From Caldovatus sediminis (GTDB lineage Bacteria > Pseudomonadota > Alphaproteobacteria > Acetobacterales > Acetobacteraceae), in NCBI RefSeq assembly GCF_014644455.1, contig NZ_BMKS01000004.1, positions 1-64,000 on the forward strand: 64,000 bases of DNA, read 5' to 3'. The notes under the pieces were generated by a model. The model ran no database searches, was not told the DNA's origin, and saw only the letters and a list, made by a program, of their open reading frames with translations. Below, piece after piece: positions 8,403 to 16,634 of the stretch. A program made the translations under genes and the position numbers. Numbering within the stretch: position 1 is the stretch's first letter; every line of letters begins with the position of its first letter.

Positions 8403-9098
8403 TCAGGCCGTGCGGGCGCCGCCGCGCCGGCGGACGATCTGGTAGGGGCGGACCAGGTAGCCGACCGGAGCCGACCAGATGTGCACCAGGCGCGAGAAGG
8501 GGAAGACCACGAACAGCGTCAGCCCGAGCAGGATGTGCGCCTTGAACACCCAGCCGACGCCCACGAGGTAGGACGCCGCGTCGGCCTGGAAGGTGAGGAT
8601 GTGCTGCGCCCAGAGCGAGAGCTGCGTCATCACCGAGCCGTCACGGTGCGCCAGCGAGAAGGGGATCGTCGCCAGGCCGAGCACGAGCTGCAGCCAGAGC
8701 AGCCCGAGGATGGCGATGTCCATCACGCTGGAAGTCTTGCGGATGCGCGGGTCGTAGAGCCGGCGGTGCAGCAGCATCGTCAGCCCGACGAAGCAGATGA
8801 TCCCCGCCGCGCCGCCCGAGACGATGGCGAGCATCTGCTTCTGCGCCGGGGTGATGACGAGGCCGTAGATCGCCTTCGGCGTCAGCAGCCCGACCGTGTG
8901 GCCGACCAGCAGGAACAGGATGCCGATGTGGAACAGGTTGCTGCCGATGCGGAGCTGGCGCGCGCGCAGGAGCTGCGAGGAGCCGCTGCGCCAGGAGTAC
9001 TGCTCGCGCTCGAAGCGCACGAGGCTGCCGAGCAGGAATACGGCGAGCGCGATGTAGGGATAGATGCCGAAGGCGAGGTGGTGCAGGAAGTCGGACAT
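8403..9098 (-). CDS. narI: Respiratory nitrate reductase subunit gamma NarI
   Basis: A 231-residue membrane subunit that takes electrons from quinol through two b-type hemes and passes them to NarH. The four axial His ligands align one residue off the E. coli positions: His57 and His67 in FHIGILFLLVGH, His188 (FKAHIL) and His206 (RLVHIW). There are about five transmembrane helices. The start ATG at 9098 begins MSDFLHHLAFGIYPYIAL, typical of NarI. A longer open frame upstream is Arg-rich and overlaps narJ, so it was rejected. The gene lies 8 bp after the narJ stop. Confidence 0.97.
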   Translation of the reverse strand: MSDFLHHLAFGIYPYIALAVFLLGSLVRFEREQYSWRSGSSQLLRARQLRIGSNLFHIGILFLLVGHTVGLLTPKAIYGLVITPAQKQMLAIVSGGAAGIICFVGLTMLLHRRLYDPRIRKTSSVMDIAILGLLWLQLVLGLATIPFSLAHRDGSVMTQLSLWAQHILTFQADAASYLVGVGWVFKAHILLGLTLFVVFPFSRLVHIWSAPVGYLVRPYQIVRRRGGARTA

Positions 9099-9106
9099 GG
9101 CGGGAA

Positions 9107-9829
9107 TCAGCCTCCGCTGAGCGTCGCGACGCGGCGGAGCGCGGGGCGGCGCGTTGGCATCGGATCGGGGTTGCGGCGGGCGGCGCGCAGCTTCGCCGCC
9201 AGCGCGGCGCCGCCGCACTCGGCCTCCGCGTCGGCGCCGGGGCCGAAGACCACGGGGGCCTCGGCGTAGGCGGCGTCGAGTTCCTCCGGCGTCGGGTCGG
9301 GCGCGTCGGAGAGGGGCACGGCGCCGGGCCTGGCGCCGGCGACAAGCAGCGCGGCGCGGAGCACCGCGGCATAGGCGCTGCCGCGGGCGAGAAGGCGGCC
9401 GTGCAGCAGGTCGAGCACCGGCGCGGCGTTGCCGAGCAGCTCGGCCCCGCGCGCGGGCTCGACCGCCGCGAACTCCAGCAGCATCGGCAGGTAGTCCGGC
9501 AGCTCGCCCGCCGCGGGCGCGAGGCCCGCCGCGGCGTAGATGCCGGCAAGCTCGACCATGGCGGGCCCGCGCTCGCGCGAAACGCCGTGGACGTGCTCGA
9601 ACAGGTTGAGGCAGAGGCCGCGCGTGCGGTCGAACAAGCCCACATAGGCCTCCTGCAGGTCGAGCAGGTCGCCGGCGCCAAGCTCCGCGAGGAGGCGGTC
9701 GAGGTCCGGCATCGCGGGCGCCAGCGCCGGATCGGCGGCGAGCGCCGCCCGCACCTCGGGCAGCGCCACCCGCAGTTCCTCCGTCGGGTAGGCAAGGAGC
9801 GCGGCGAGGGCGCGGAGGGAGAGGCGCAT
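9107..9829 (-). CDS. narJ: Nitrate reductase molybdenum cofactor assembly chaperone NarJ
   Basis: A 240-residue all-helical NarJ/DmsD-family chaperone that guides molybdenum-cofactor and iron-sulfur insertion into NarG before membrane attachment. Recognisable parts are LAALLAYPTEELR at the start, LQEAYVGLFDRTRGLCLNLF with FEHVHG, and LPDYLPMLLEFAA. Two starts are possible. A GTG at 9838 overlaps the narH stop, but the GGAGGAGG Shine-Dalgarno is only 1 base from it. The ATG at 9829 is 10 bases from that site and fits better. The last ~25 residues are poorly conserved. It is translationally coupled to narH. Confidence 0.95.
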   Translation of the reverse strand: MRLSLRALAALLAYPTEELRVALPEVRAALAADPALAPAMPDLDRLLAELGAGDLLDLQEAYVGLFDRTRGLCLNLFEHVHGVSRERGPAMVELAGIYAAAGLAPAAGELPDYLPMLLEFAAVEPARGAELLGNAAPVLDLLHGRLLARGSAYAAVLRAALLVAGARPGAVPLSDAPDPTPEELDAAYAEAPVVFGPGADAEAECGGAALAAKLRAARRNPDPMPTRRPALRRVATLSGG

Positions 9830-9834
9830 GGCGG

Positions 9835-11466
9835 TCACACCTCCTCCGCCTGCTTCGCCGGCGGCGCGGCGGCGCGGGCGGCCGGGCGCGCCGGTGCGGG
9901 CTGCGCGCCGCCCGCCGCGGGCACGCGCCGGATCTCCACCCGCGGCGACTGCAGGCCGGCGGAGGCCGGCCTGGTCGAGAACAGGTTCGCGCTGGTGGAG
10001 CCGCCGGTCGAGCAGCCGTTGCCGAAGGTGAAGCCGCAGGCGGACTTCAGGTCGAAGGCGTTCTCCGCGTACTCGCGGTGCGTCGTCGGGATGACGAAGC
10101 GGTCCTCGTAGTCGGCGATCGCCATCAGCCGGTACATCTCCTCAACCTGCTCGAGGCTGAGGCCGACCTGCTTCAGCACATCGGCCTCGATCCGCCCCTC
10201 GACGGTGCGGGCGCGCATGTGGATGCGCATCGCCATCATGCGCTGCAGCGCCAGCACCACCGGCGCCTCGGCGCCGGCGGTGAGGAGGTTGGCGAGGTAG
10301 CGGACCGGGATGCGCAGCGACTTCACGTCCGGCAGGCCGCTCTCCTCGTCCCAGCCGATGTGGCCGGCCTGGTGCGCGCCCTGGATCGGCGAGAGCGGCG
10401 GCACGTACCAGACCATCGGCAGGGTGCGGTACTCGGGGTGGAGCGGGAAGGCCACGCCCCACTCGATCGCCATCTTGTAGACCGGCGAGCGGCGCGCGGC
10501 CTCGAGCCACAGCTCCGGCACGCCGTCGGCGCGCGCCTGCGCGATCACCGCCGGGTCGCTCGGGTCGAGGAAGATGTCGAGCTGGGCGCGGTAGAGGTGC
10601 TGCTCGTTCTCGACGCTCGCCGCCTGCGCGATGCGGTCGGCATCGTAGAGCATCACGCCGAGGTAGCGGATGCGGCCGACGCAGGTCTCCGAGCACACGG
10701 TCGGCTCGCCCGCCTCGATGCGGGGGAAGCAGAAGGTGCACTTCTCCGCCTTCCCCGACTGCCAGTTGTAGTAGATCTTCTTGTAGGGGCAGGCGGAGAC
10801 GCACATGCGCCAGCCGCGGCACTTGTCCTGGTCGATGAGGACGATGCCGTCCTCCTCGCGCTTGTAGATCGAGCCCGACGGGCAGGCGGCGACGCAGGCC
10901 GGGTTGAGGCAGTGCTCGCACAGCCTGGGCAGGTACATCATGAAGGTGTGCTCGAACTGGCCGTAGATCTCCTTCTGCACGGCCTCGAAGTTGCGGTCGC
11001 GCGAGCGCTTGCGGAACTCGGTGCCGAGGATCTCCTCCCAGTTCGGGCCCCACTCGATCTTCTCCATCCGCTCGCCGGTGATCAGGCTGACCGGGCGGGC
11101 GGTCGGCATCGCCCTCGACTCGGGCGCGTTGTGCAGGTTCTCGTAGTCGAAGGTGAAGGGCTCGTAGTAGTCGTCGATCTCCGGCATGTCGGGGTTGGCG
11201 AAGATCTTCGCCAGCACGCGCAGGCGGCCGCCGATGCGCGGCTCGATCCTGCCGTTGCGCTTGCGCCGCCAGCCGCCCATCCAGCGGTCCTGGTTCTCCC
11301 AGTCCTTCGGGTAGCCGATGCCGGGCTTGGTCTCGACGTTGTTGAACCAGGCGTACTCGACGCCCTCGCGGCTGGTCCAGACCTGCTTGCAGGTGATCGA
11401 GCAGGTATGGCAGCCGATGCACTTGTCGAGGTTCAGCACCATCGCGATCTGGGCGCGGACCTTCAT
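9835..11466 (-). CDS. narH: Respiratory nitrate reductase subunit beta NarH
   Basis: A 543-residue iron-sulfur electron-transfer subunit. Four cysteine clusters are visible: CIGCHTCSITC (16-26), CEHCLNPACVAAC (183-195), CRGWRMCVSAC (216-226) and CTFC ... CSETC (243-262). Trp219 in place of a cysteine in the third set is the hallmark that makes one centre a 3Fe-4S cluster in NarH. The core ends around residue 490 (FTFGNGCSTGG), and the remaining ~50 residues are a Pro/Ala/Arg-rich tail longer than in E. coli. It starts 12 bp downstream of narG and carries electrons from the NarI hemes to NarG. Confidence 0.97.
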   Translation of the reverse strand: MKVRAQIAMVLNLDKCIGCHTCSITCKQVWTSREGVEYAWFNNVETKPGIGYPKDWENQDRWMGGWRRKRNGRIEPRIGGRLRVLAKIFANPDMPEIDDYYEPFTFDYENLHNAPESRAMPTARPVSLITGERMEKIEWGPNWEEILGTEFRKRSRDRNFEAVQKEIYGQFEHTFMMYLPRLCEHCLNPACVAACPSGSIYKREEDGIVLIDQDKCRGWRMCVSACPYKKIYYNWQSGKAEKCTFCFPRIEAGEPTVCSETCVGRIRYLGVMLYDADRIAQAASVENEQHLYRAQLDIFLDPSDPAVIAQARADGVPELWLEAARRSPVYKMAIEWGVAFPLHPEYRTLPMVWYVPPLSPIQGAHQAGHIGWDEESGLPDVKSLRIPVRYLANLLTAGAEAPVVLALQRMMAMRIHMRARTVEGRIEADVLKQVGLSLEQVEEMYRLMAIADYEDRFVIPTTHREYAENAFDLKSACGFTFGNGCSTGGSTSANLFSTRPASAGLQSPRVEIRRVPAAGGAQPAPARPAARAAAPPAKQAEEV

Positions 11467-11478
11467 CGTCGTCGCTCC

Positions 11479-14400
11479 TTATTCCGCGGCCGCGGCCGGG
11501 GCGGCCTGGTCGGACGCCGCCGGTTCGTCCATCCAGTCCACCTTCGCCATCTTGCGCACCACGACGAACTCGTCGCGGTTGGTGCCGATGGTGCCGTGGT
11601 AGTTGAAGCCGTAGGAGAGCTGCGCGTAGCCGCCGATCATGTGCGTCGGCTTCAGCACCGCGCGGGTGACGCTGTTGTGGATGCCGCCGCGGGTCCGCAT
11701 CACCTCCGACCCCGGCGTGTTCACGATCTTCTCCTGCGCGTGGTACATCAGGATCATCCCCTCCGGCACGCGCTGGCTGACCACGGCGCGCGCGGTGAGC
11801 GCGCCGTTGAGGTTGAAGGCCTCGATCCAGTCGTTGTCCTCGATGCCCGCCTTCGCCGCGTCGGTCTCGCTGATCCAGACCACGGGACCGCCGCGGTTCA
11901 GCGTCAGCATGATCAGGTTGTCGGAGTAGGTGCTGTGGATGCCCCACTTCTGGTGGGGGGTGATGAAGTTCAGCACCAGCTCCTTGTTGCCGTTCGGCAC
12001 GCGCCCGACCATCGCCTGGTGCGCCTTCAGGTCCACCGGCGGCTTGTAGACGCAGAGCTGCTCGCCGAAGGCCAGCATCCAGGGATGGTCCTGGTAGAGC
12101 TGCTGCCGGCCGGACAGCGTCCGCCACGGGATCAGCTCGTGAACGTTGGTGTAGCCCGCGTTGTAGCAGACCTCCTCGCTCTCCAGGCCCGACCAGATCG
12201 GCGAGGAGATGATCTTGCGCGGCTGCGCCTGCACGTCGCGGAAGCGGATCGCCTCGTGCTCCTTGCCCCTGGCGAGGTGGACGTGGTCGCGGCCGGTGTT
12301 CTGCGACAGCGCCGCCCAGGCCTTGACCGCGACGTGGCCGTTGGTCTCGGGGGCGAGGGCGAGGATCACCTCGGCGGCGTCGATGTCGGTCTCGATCCGC
12401 GGCCGCCGGCCCTCGACGCCCGGGACGACGGCGGTGCCGTTGAGCTGCGCCAGGAACTCGACCTCGTGCTCGGTCTTCCAGGCGATGCCCTTGCCGCCGT
12501 TGCCCACCTTGTCCATCAGCGGGCCGAGCGCGGTGTAGCGCGCGTAGGTGCGCGGGTAGTCGCGCTCGATCGCGGCCACCGCCGGCATGGTCTTGCCGGG
12601 GACCGGATCGCACTCGCCGCGCTTCCACTCCCGCACCGCGTTCTGCGCCAGCTCCTGCGGCGTGTCGTGCATCAGCGGCGAGAGCACGACGTCGGTCTCG
12701 ACGCCGAGGTGCCCGTCGCAGAGCTCGCTGAAGCGCCGGGCGATGCCCTTGAAGATCGCCCAGTCCGTGCGCGCTTCCCAGGCCGGGTCCACCGCCGCCG
12801 AGAGCGGATGGATGAACGGGTGCATGTCGGAGGTGTTGAGGTCGTGCTTCTCGTACCAGGTCGCGGTCGGCAGCACGACGTCGGAGTACATGCAGGTCGT
12901 GCTCATGCGGAAGTCGAGCGTGACCAGCAGGTCGAGCTTGCCCTCCGGCGCCGGGTCGCGCCAGGCGACCTCCTCCGGCTTCGCGCCGCCCTGCTCGCCG
13001 AGGTCCTTGCCCTGCACGCCGTGCACCGTGCCGAGCAGGTGCTTGAGGAAGTACTCGTGCCCCTTGCCGGAGGAGCCGAGCAGGTTGGAGCGCCAGACGA
13101 ACAGGTTGCGCGGCCAGTTGTCCGGATGGTCGGGGTCCTCGCAGCTCATGCGCAGCGTGCCCTCGGCGAGGGAGCGCGCGACGAAGGCCGCCGGGGCCTC
13201 GCCCGCCGCCTTCGCCATCTCCGCGATGCGCAGCGGGTTAACCTGGAGCTGCGGCGCGGAGGGCAGCCATCCCATCCGCTCGGCGCGCACGTTGAAGTCG
13301 ATCAGCGCGCCCTTGAGCGCCTGCGGCGCGGTCGGCGAGAGCAGCTCCTCGACCCGCAGCTTCTCGTAGCGCCACTGGTCGGTGTGCGCGTACCAGAAGC
13401 TCGTCGAGTTCATCTGCCGCGGCGGGCGGTGCCAGTCGGTGGCGAAGGCGAGCGGCACCCAGCCGGTCTGAGGACGCAGCTTCTCCTGGCCGACGTAGTG
13501 CGACCAGCCGCCGCCCGACTGGCCGATGCAGCCGCACATCGCCAGCAGGTTGATGATGCCGCGGTAGATCATGTCGCCGTGGTACCAGTGGTTCACCGCG
13601 GCGCCGAGGATCACCATGGACTTGCCCTGCGTGCGGTGCGCGTTCGCGGCGAACTCGCGCGCGGTGGCGACGATGTGCGCGCGCGGCACGCCGCACACCT
13701 TCTCCGCCCAGGCCGGGGTGTAGGGCGCGTCGTCGTCGTAGCTCGCCGCGCAGTCGCCGAAGCCGCGCTCGACGCCGTAGTTGGCGACGAACAGGTCGTA
13801 GGCGGTGGCGACCAGGCGCTCGCTGCCGTCCTTGAGGCGCACCCGCATGGCGGGGACGCGCCGGACCAGCACCTCGTCGTGGGCGGAGGGGTTGAAGAAC
13901 TCCGGCGCGCGGCCGCCGAAGTAGGGGAAGGCGACCTCCGCCGTCTCGCCGCCGTCGCCGAGCAGCGTCAGGCGCGGCGTCGTGACCTCGAGCGTGCGGG
14001 AGTCGCGCCCCTCGAGGTTCCACTTGCCCTGCTCGCCCCAGCGGAAGCCGATCGAGCCAGTCGGGCAGTAGAGCCGGCCGGTGGCGTCGTCCACTGCCAC
14101 CGTCTTCCACTCGGGGTTGTTCGTCTCGCCGAGCGCGTCCGGCAGGTCGCCGGCGCGGAGCTGGCGCCCCATCGCCTGCACGCCGTCGCGCGGCTCGAGC
14201 AGCACGAGCATCGGCAGGTCGGTGTAGCGGCGGCAGTAGTCGGCGAAGTAGTCGGAGCGGCCGGCGAGGTGCCACTCCTTCAGGATCACGTGGCCCATGG
14301 CGAGCGCCAGCGCCGCGTCCGTGCCCTGCTTCGGGTGCAGCCAGAGGTCGGCGAACTTCGAGGCCTCCGAGTAGTCGGGCGTGACGACGACGGTCTTGGT

Positions 14401-15225
14401 GCCGCGGTAGCGCGCCTCGGTCATGAAGTGGGCGTCGGGCGTGCGCGTCTGCGGCACGTTCGAGCCCCACATCATCAGGAAGCCGGCGTTGTACCAGTCC
14501 GCGCTCTCCGGCACGTCGGTCTGCTCGCCCCAGGTCTGCGGGGAGGACGGGGGCAGGTCGCAGTACCAGTCGTAGAAGCTCATGCAGACGCCGCCGATTA
14601 GGGAGAGGTAGCGGCTGCCCGCGGCGTAGCTGACCATGCTCATCGCCGGGATCGGCGAGAAGCCGATGATGCGGTCGGGCCCGTGCGTCTTCGCCGTGTA
14701 CACGTTGGCGGCGGCGATCAGCTCCTCCGCCTCCTCCCAGGAGACGCGCACGAAGCCGCCCATGCCGCGCACCTGCTGGTACTCGCGGCGCTTCGCCTCG
14801 TCGGACTGGATGCTCTCCCAGGCGCGCACCGGGTCGGGGTGCTGCGCCTTCGCCGCCCGCCACAGCCGCAGCAGGCGCTTGCGCATCATCGGGTGCTTCA
14901 GCCGGTTGGCGCTGTAGAGGTACCAGGAATAGGTCGCGCCGCGCCCGCAGCCGCGCGGCTCGTGGTTCGGCAGGCCGGGCCGCGTGCGGGGATAGTCGGT
15001 CTGCTGCGTCTCCCACGTCACCACGCCGCCCTTGACGTAGATCTTCCAGGAGCACGAGCCGGTGCAGTTCACCCCGTGGGTGGAGCGCACGATCTTGTCG
15101 TGGGCCCAGCGCTGCCGGTAGGCGTCCTCCCAGCCGCGCGGCTCGTTGGTGACGCTGCCGTGCCCGCCCGCGAAGGGCTCGACGTGGCGCTTGAAGAAGG
15201 CGAGGCGATCGAGGAAGTGCGACAT
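11479..15225 (-). CDS. narG: Respiratory nitrate reductase catalytic subunit NarG
   Basis: A 1248-residue molybdo-bis-MGD enzyme that reduces nitrate to nitrite on the cytoplasmic face of the membrane. The FS0 cluster ligands are His50, Cys54, Cys58 (HGVNCTGSC) and Cys93, and the molybdenum-ligand Asp is in SFYDWYCDLPP (Asp223). Length equals the E. coli enzyme. There is no cleavable Tat signal, as expected for membrane-bound NarG facing the cytoplasm. The start at 15225 gives MSHFLDRLAFFKRHVE, typical of the family. The same frame stays open far upstream through narK2 and narK1, but only as a shadow. The mod genes at 45-48 kb would supply its molybdate. Confidence 0.98.
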   Translation of the reverse strand: MSHFLDRLAFFKRHVEPFAGGHGSVTNEPRGWEDAYRQRWAHDKIVRSTHGVNCTGSCSWKIYVKGGVVTWETQQTDYPRTRPGLPNHEPRGCGRGATYSWYLYSANRLKHPMMRKRLLRLWRAAKAQHPDPVRAWESIQSDEAKRREYQQVRGMGGFVRVSWEEAEELIAAANVYTAKTHGPDRIIGFSPIPAMSMVSYAAGSRYLSLIGGVCMSFYDWYCDLPPSSPQTWGEQTDVPESADWYNAGFLMMWGSNVPQTRTPDAHFMTEARYRGTKTVVVTPDYSEASKFADLWLHPKQGTDAALALAMGHVILKEWHLAGRSDYFADYCRRYTDLPMLVLLEPRDGVQAMGRQLRAGDLPDALGETNNPEWKTVAVDDATGRLYCPTGSIGFRWGEQGKWNLEGRDSRTLEVTTPRLTLLGDGGETAEVAFPYFGGRAPEFFNPSAHDEVLVRRVPAMRVRLKDGSERLVATAYDLFVANYGVERGFGDCAASYDDDAPYTPAWAEKVCGVPRAHIVATAREFAANAHRTQGKSMVILGAAVNHWYHGDMIYRGIINLLAMCGCIGQSGGGWSHYVGQEKLRPQTGWVPLAFATDWHRPPRQMNSTSFWYAHTDQWRYEKLRVEELLSPTAPQALKGALIDFNVRAERMGWLPSAPQLQVNPLRIAEMAKAAGEAPAAFVARSLAEGTLRMSCEDPDHPDNWPRNLFVWRSNLLGSSGKGHEYFLKHLLGTVHGVQGKDLGEQGGAKPEEVAWRDPAPEGKLDLLVTLDFRMSTTCMYSDVVLPTATWYEKHDLNTSDMHPFIHPLSAAVDPAWEARTDWAIFKGIARRFSELCDGHLGVETDVVLSPLMHDTPQELAQNAVREWKRGECDPVPGKTMPAVAAIERDYPRTYARYTALGPLMDKVGNGGKGIAWKTEHEVEFLAQLNGTAVVPGVEGRRPRIETDIDAAEVILALAPETNGHVAVKAWAALSQNTGRDHVHLARGKEHEAIRFRDVQAQPRKIISSPIWSGLESEEVCYNAGYTNVHELIPWRTLSGRQQLYQDHPWMLAFGEQLCVYKPPVDLKAHQAMVGRVPNGNKELVLNFITPHQKWGIHSTYSDNLIMLTLNRGGPVVWISETDAAKAGIEDNDWIEAFNLNGALTARAVVSQRVPEGMILMYHAQEKIVNTPGSEVMRTRGGIHNSVTRAVLKPTHMIGGYAQLSYGFNYHGTIGTNRDEFVVVRKMAKVDWMDEPAASDQAAPAAAAE

Positions 15226-15236
15226 CTGCGGGGCCC

Positions 15237-16607
15237 TCAGCAGGGGGTCTTCGCGCCGCGACGGGCGTAGAGCCACCAGTTCAGCGCGACGTTGATCAGG
15301 AAGAAGCCGGCGAGGCCGTAGAAGACGACGTTCGGTCCGCCGAAGGCGCCGAAGGCCCAGCCGAACAGCAGGCCGAAGAGGAACGGCCCGTAGGCGGCGA
15401 CCGCCGCGGTGAAGCCGATGACGCCGCCCGCCTGGCGCGGCGGGAAGATCATCGGCATCTGCTTGAAGGTGGAGGCGTTGCCGACGCCGGCGAAGAAGAA
15501 CAGGCCGAGCATCGCCGCCACGAACCAGGGGAAGGCCTCGAGCGACGCGGCCGAGGTGAAGAACGGCACCGCGAGCGCGCAGGCGACCATGCCGAGCCCG
15601 GCCCAGTGCGTCACCCGCCCGCCACCGAGCCGGTCGCAGACCGGGCCGGCCGCCACGCGCGCCACCGATCCGACGAGCGGCCCGTAGAACGCGTAGGCGA
15701 GCGGGTCCGGCGCGCCCGGCAGGGCGCCGTAGATCTGCTTGATCAGCAGCGGGAAGGTCGCCGCGAGGCCGCTGAAGCAGCCGAAGGTCATGATGTAGAG
15801 CGAGGTCATGACCCAGGTGTGGCCGTTGCCGAAGATGTCGAACTGCTCGCGGATGTTGGCCGTGATCGGCACGCTCCGCAGCATGGCCCAGGCGAGCAGC
15901 GCGCAGAGCGCGATCAGCGGCACGTAGACCAGCGTCGCGTTCTGCAGCCACACCGTCTTCTGGACGCCGCCGAGCGTCAGCACCTGCGGCGAGCCGGCGA
16001 GGCTGCCGAACAGGGCGACGCCGATGATCCAGGGCGTGACGAACTGCACGACGGAGACGCCGAAATTCCCGACCCCCGCCTGGATCGCCAGCGCCGTGCC
16101 CTGCAGGCGCTTGGGGAAGAACAGGCTGGTGGAGGGCATGAAGGAGGAGAAGTTCCCGCCGCCGAGCCCGGCCAGGAAGGCGAGGACCATGAGCACCCAG
16201 TAGGGCGTCGCGGGGTTCTGCACGGCGACCGCCCAGCCGAGCGCGGGCACCAGCAGCGAGGCGGTGGACCATGTCACCACCGCGCGCGTGCCGTAGATCG
16301 GGGTGAGGAAGGTGTGGACCAGGCGCAGCGTTCCGCCGGCGAGGCCCGGCATCGCCGCCAGCCAGAAGAGCTGCCCGGTGGTGAGCTGGAAGCCGATCTG
16401 CGGCAGGCGCACCACCAGCGCGCTGACCACGAACCAGACGATGAAGGCCATGGTCAGGCTGGCGGTGGTGATCGCCAGCGTCTTCCAGGCCCGGGCCCTG
16501 CCCTCCGCCTCCCAGAAGGCGGGGTCCTCGGGCTCCCAGCGGGAGAGCCAGCTCGCGCTCCGCGGCTTGGCGGGGGCGGCGGCGTCGGGGGCGAGGATGG
16601 TGGCCAT
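15237..16607 (-). CDS. narK: NarK2-type nitrate/nitrite MFS transporter
   Basis: A 456-residue 12-helix nitrate/nitrite porter. The two nitrate-signature regions are seen at GGNFSSFMPSTSLFFPKRLQG and FFFAGVGNASTFKQMPMIFP. The second of two adjacent narK-family genes, it resembles the NarK2 class, thought to exchange nitrate for nitrite once nitrite builds up. A soluble ~45-residue N-terminal segment precedes the first helix. It begins 27 bp after narK1 and ends 11 bp before narG, so it is in the same transcript. The NarK1/NarK2 assignment rests on gene order and the divergence between the two copies. Confidence 0.93.
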   Translation of the reverse strand: MATILAPDAAAPAKPRSASWLSRWEPEDPAFWEAEGRARAWKTLAITTASLTMAFIVWFVVSALVVRLPQIGFQLTTGQLFWLAAMPGLAGGTLRLVHTFLTPIYGTRAVVTWSTASLLVPALGWAVAVQNPATPYWVLMVLAFLAGLGGGNFSSFMPSTSLFFPKRLQGTALAIQAGVGNFGVSVVQFVTPWIIGVALFGSLAGSPQVLTLGGVQKTVWLQNATLVYVPLIALCALLAWAMLRSVPITANIREQFDIFGNGHTWVMTSLYIMTFGCFSGLAATFPLLIKQIYGALPGAPDPLAYAFYGPLVGSVARVAAGPVCDRLGGGRVTHWAGLGMVACALAVPFFTSAASLEAFPWFVAAMLGLFFFAGVGNASTFKQMPMIFPPRQAGGVIGFTAAVAAYGPFLFGLLFGWAFGAFGGPNVVFYGLAGFFLINVALNWWLYARRGAKTPC

Positions 16608-16634
16608 GACGTGCGTGCCTCTCCGTTGCCCCGT

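Noticed and set aside
10078-14601. A 1507-codon plus-strand open frame opposite narG and narH
   Set aside because: The product is Val/Arg/His/Asp-rich low complexity with no domain, an antisense shadow produced by GC-rich codon bias.
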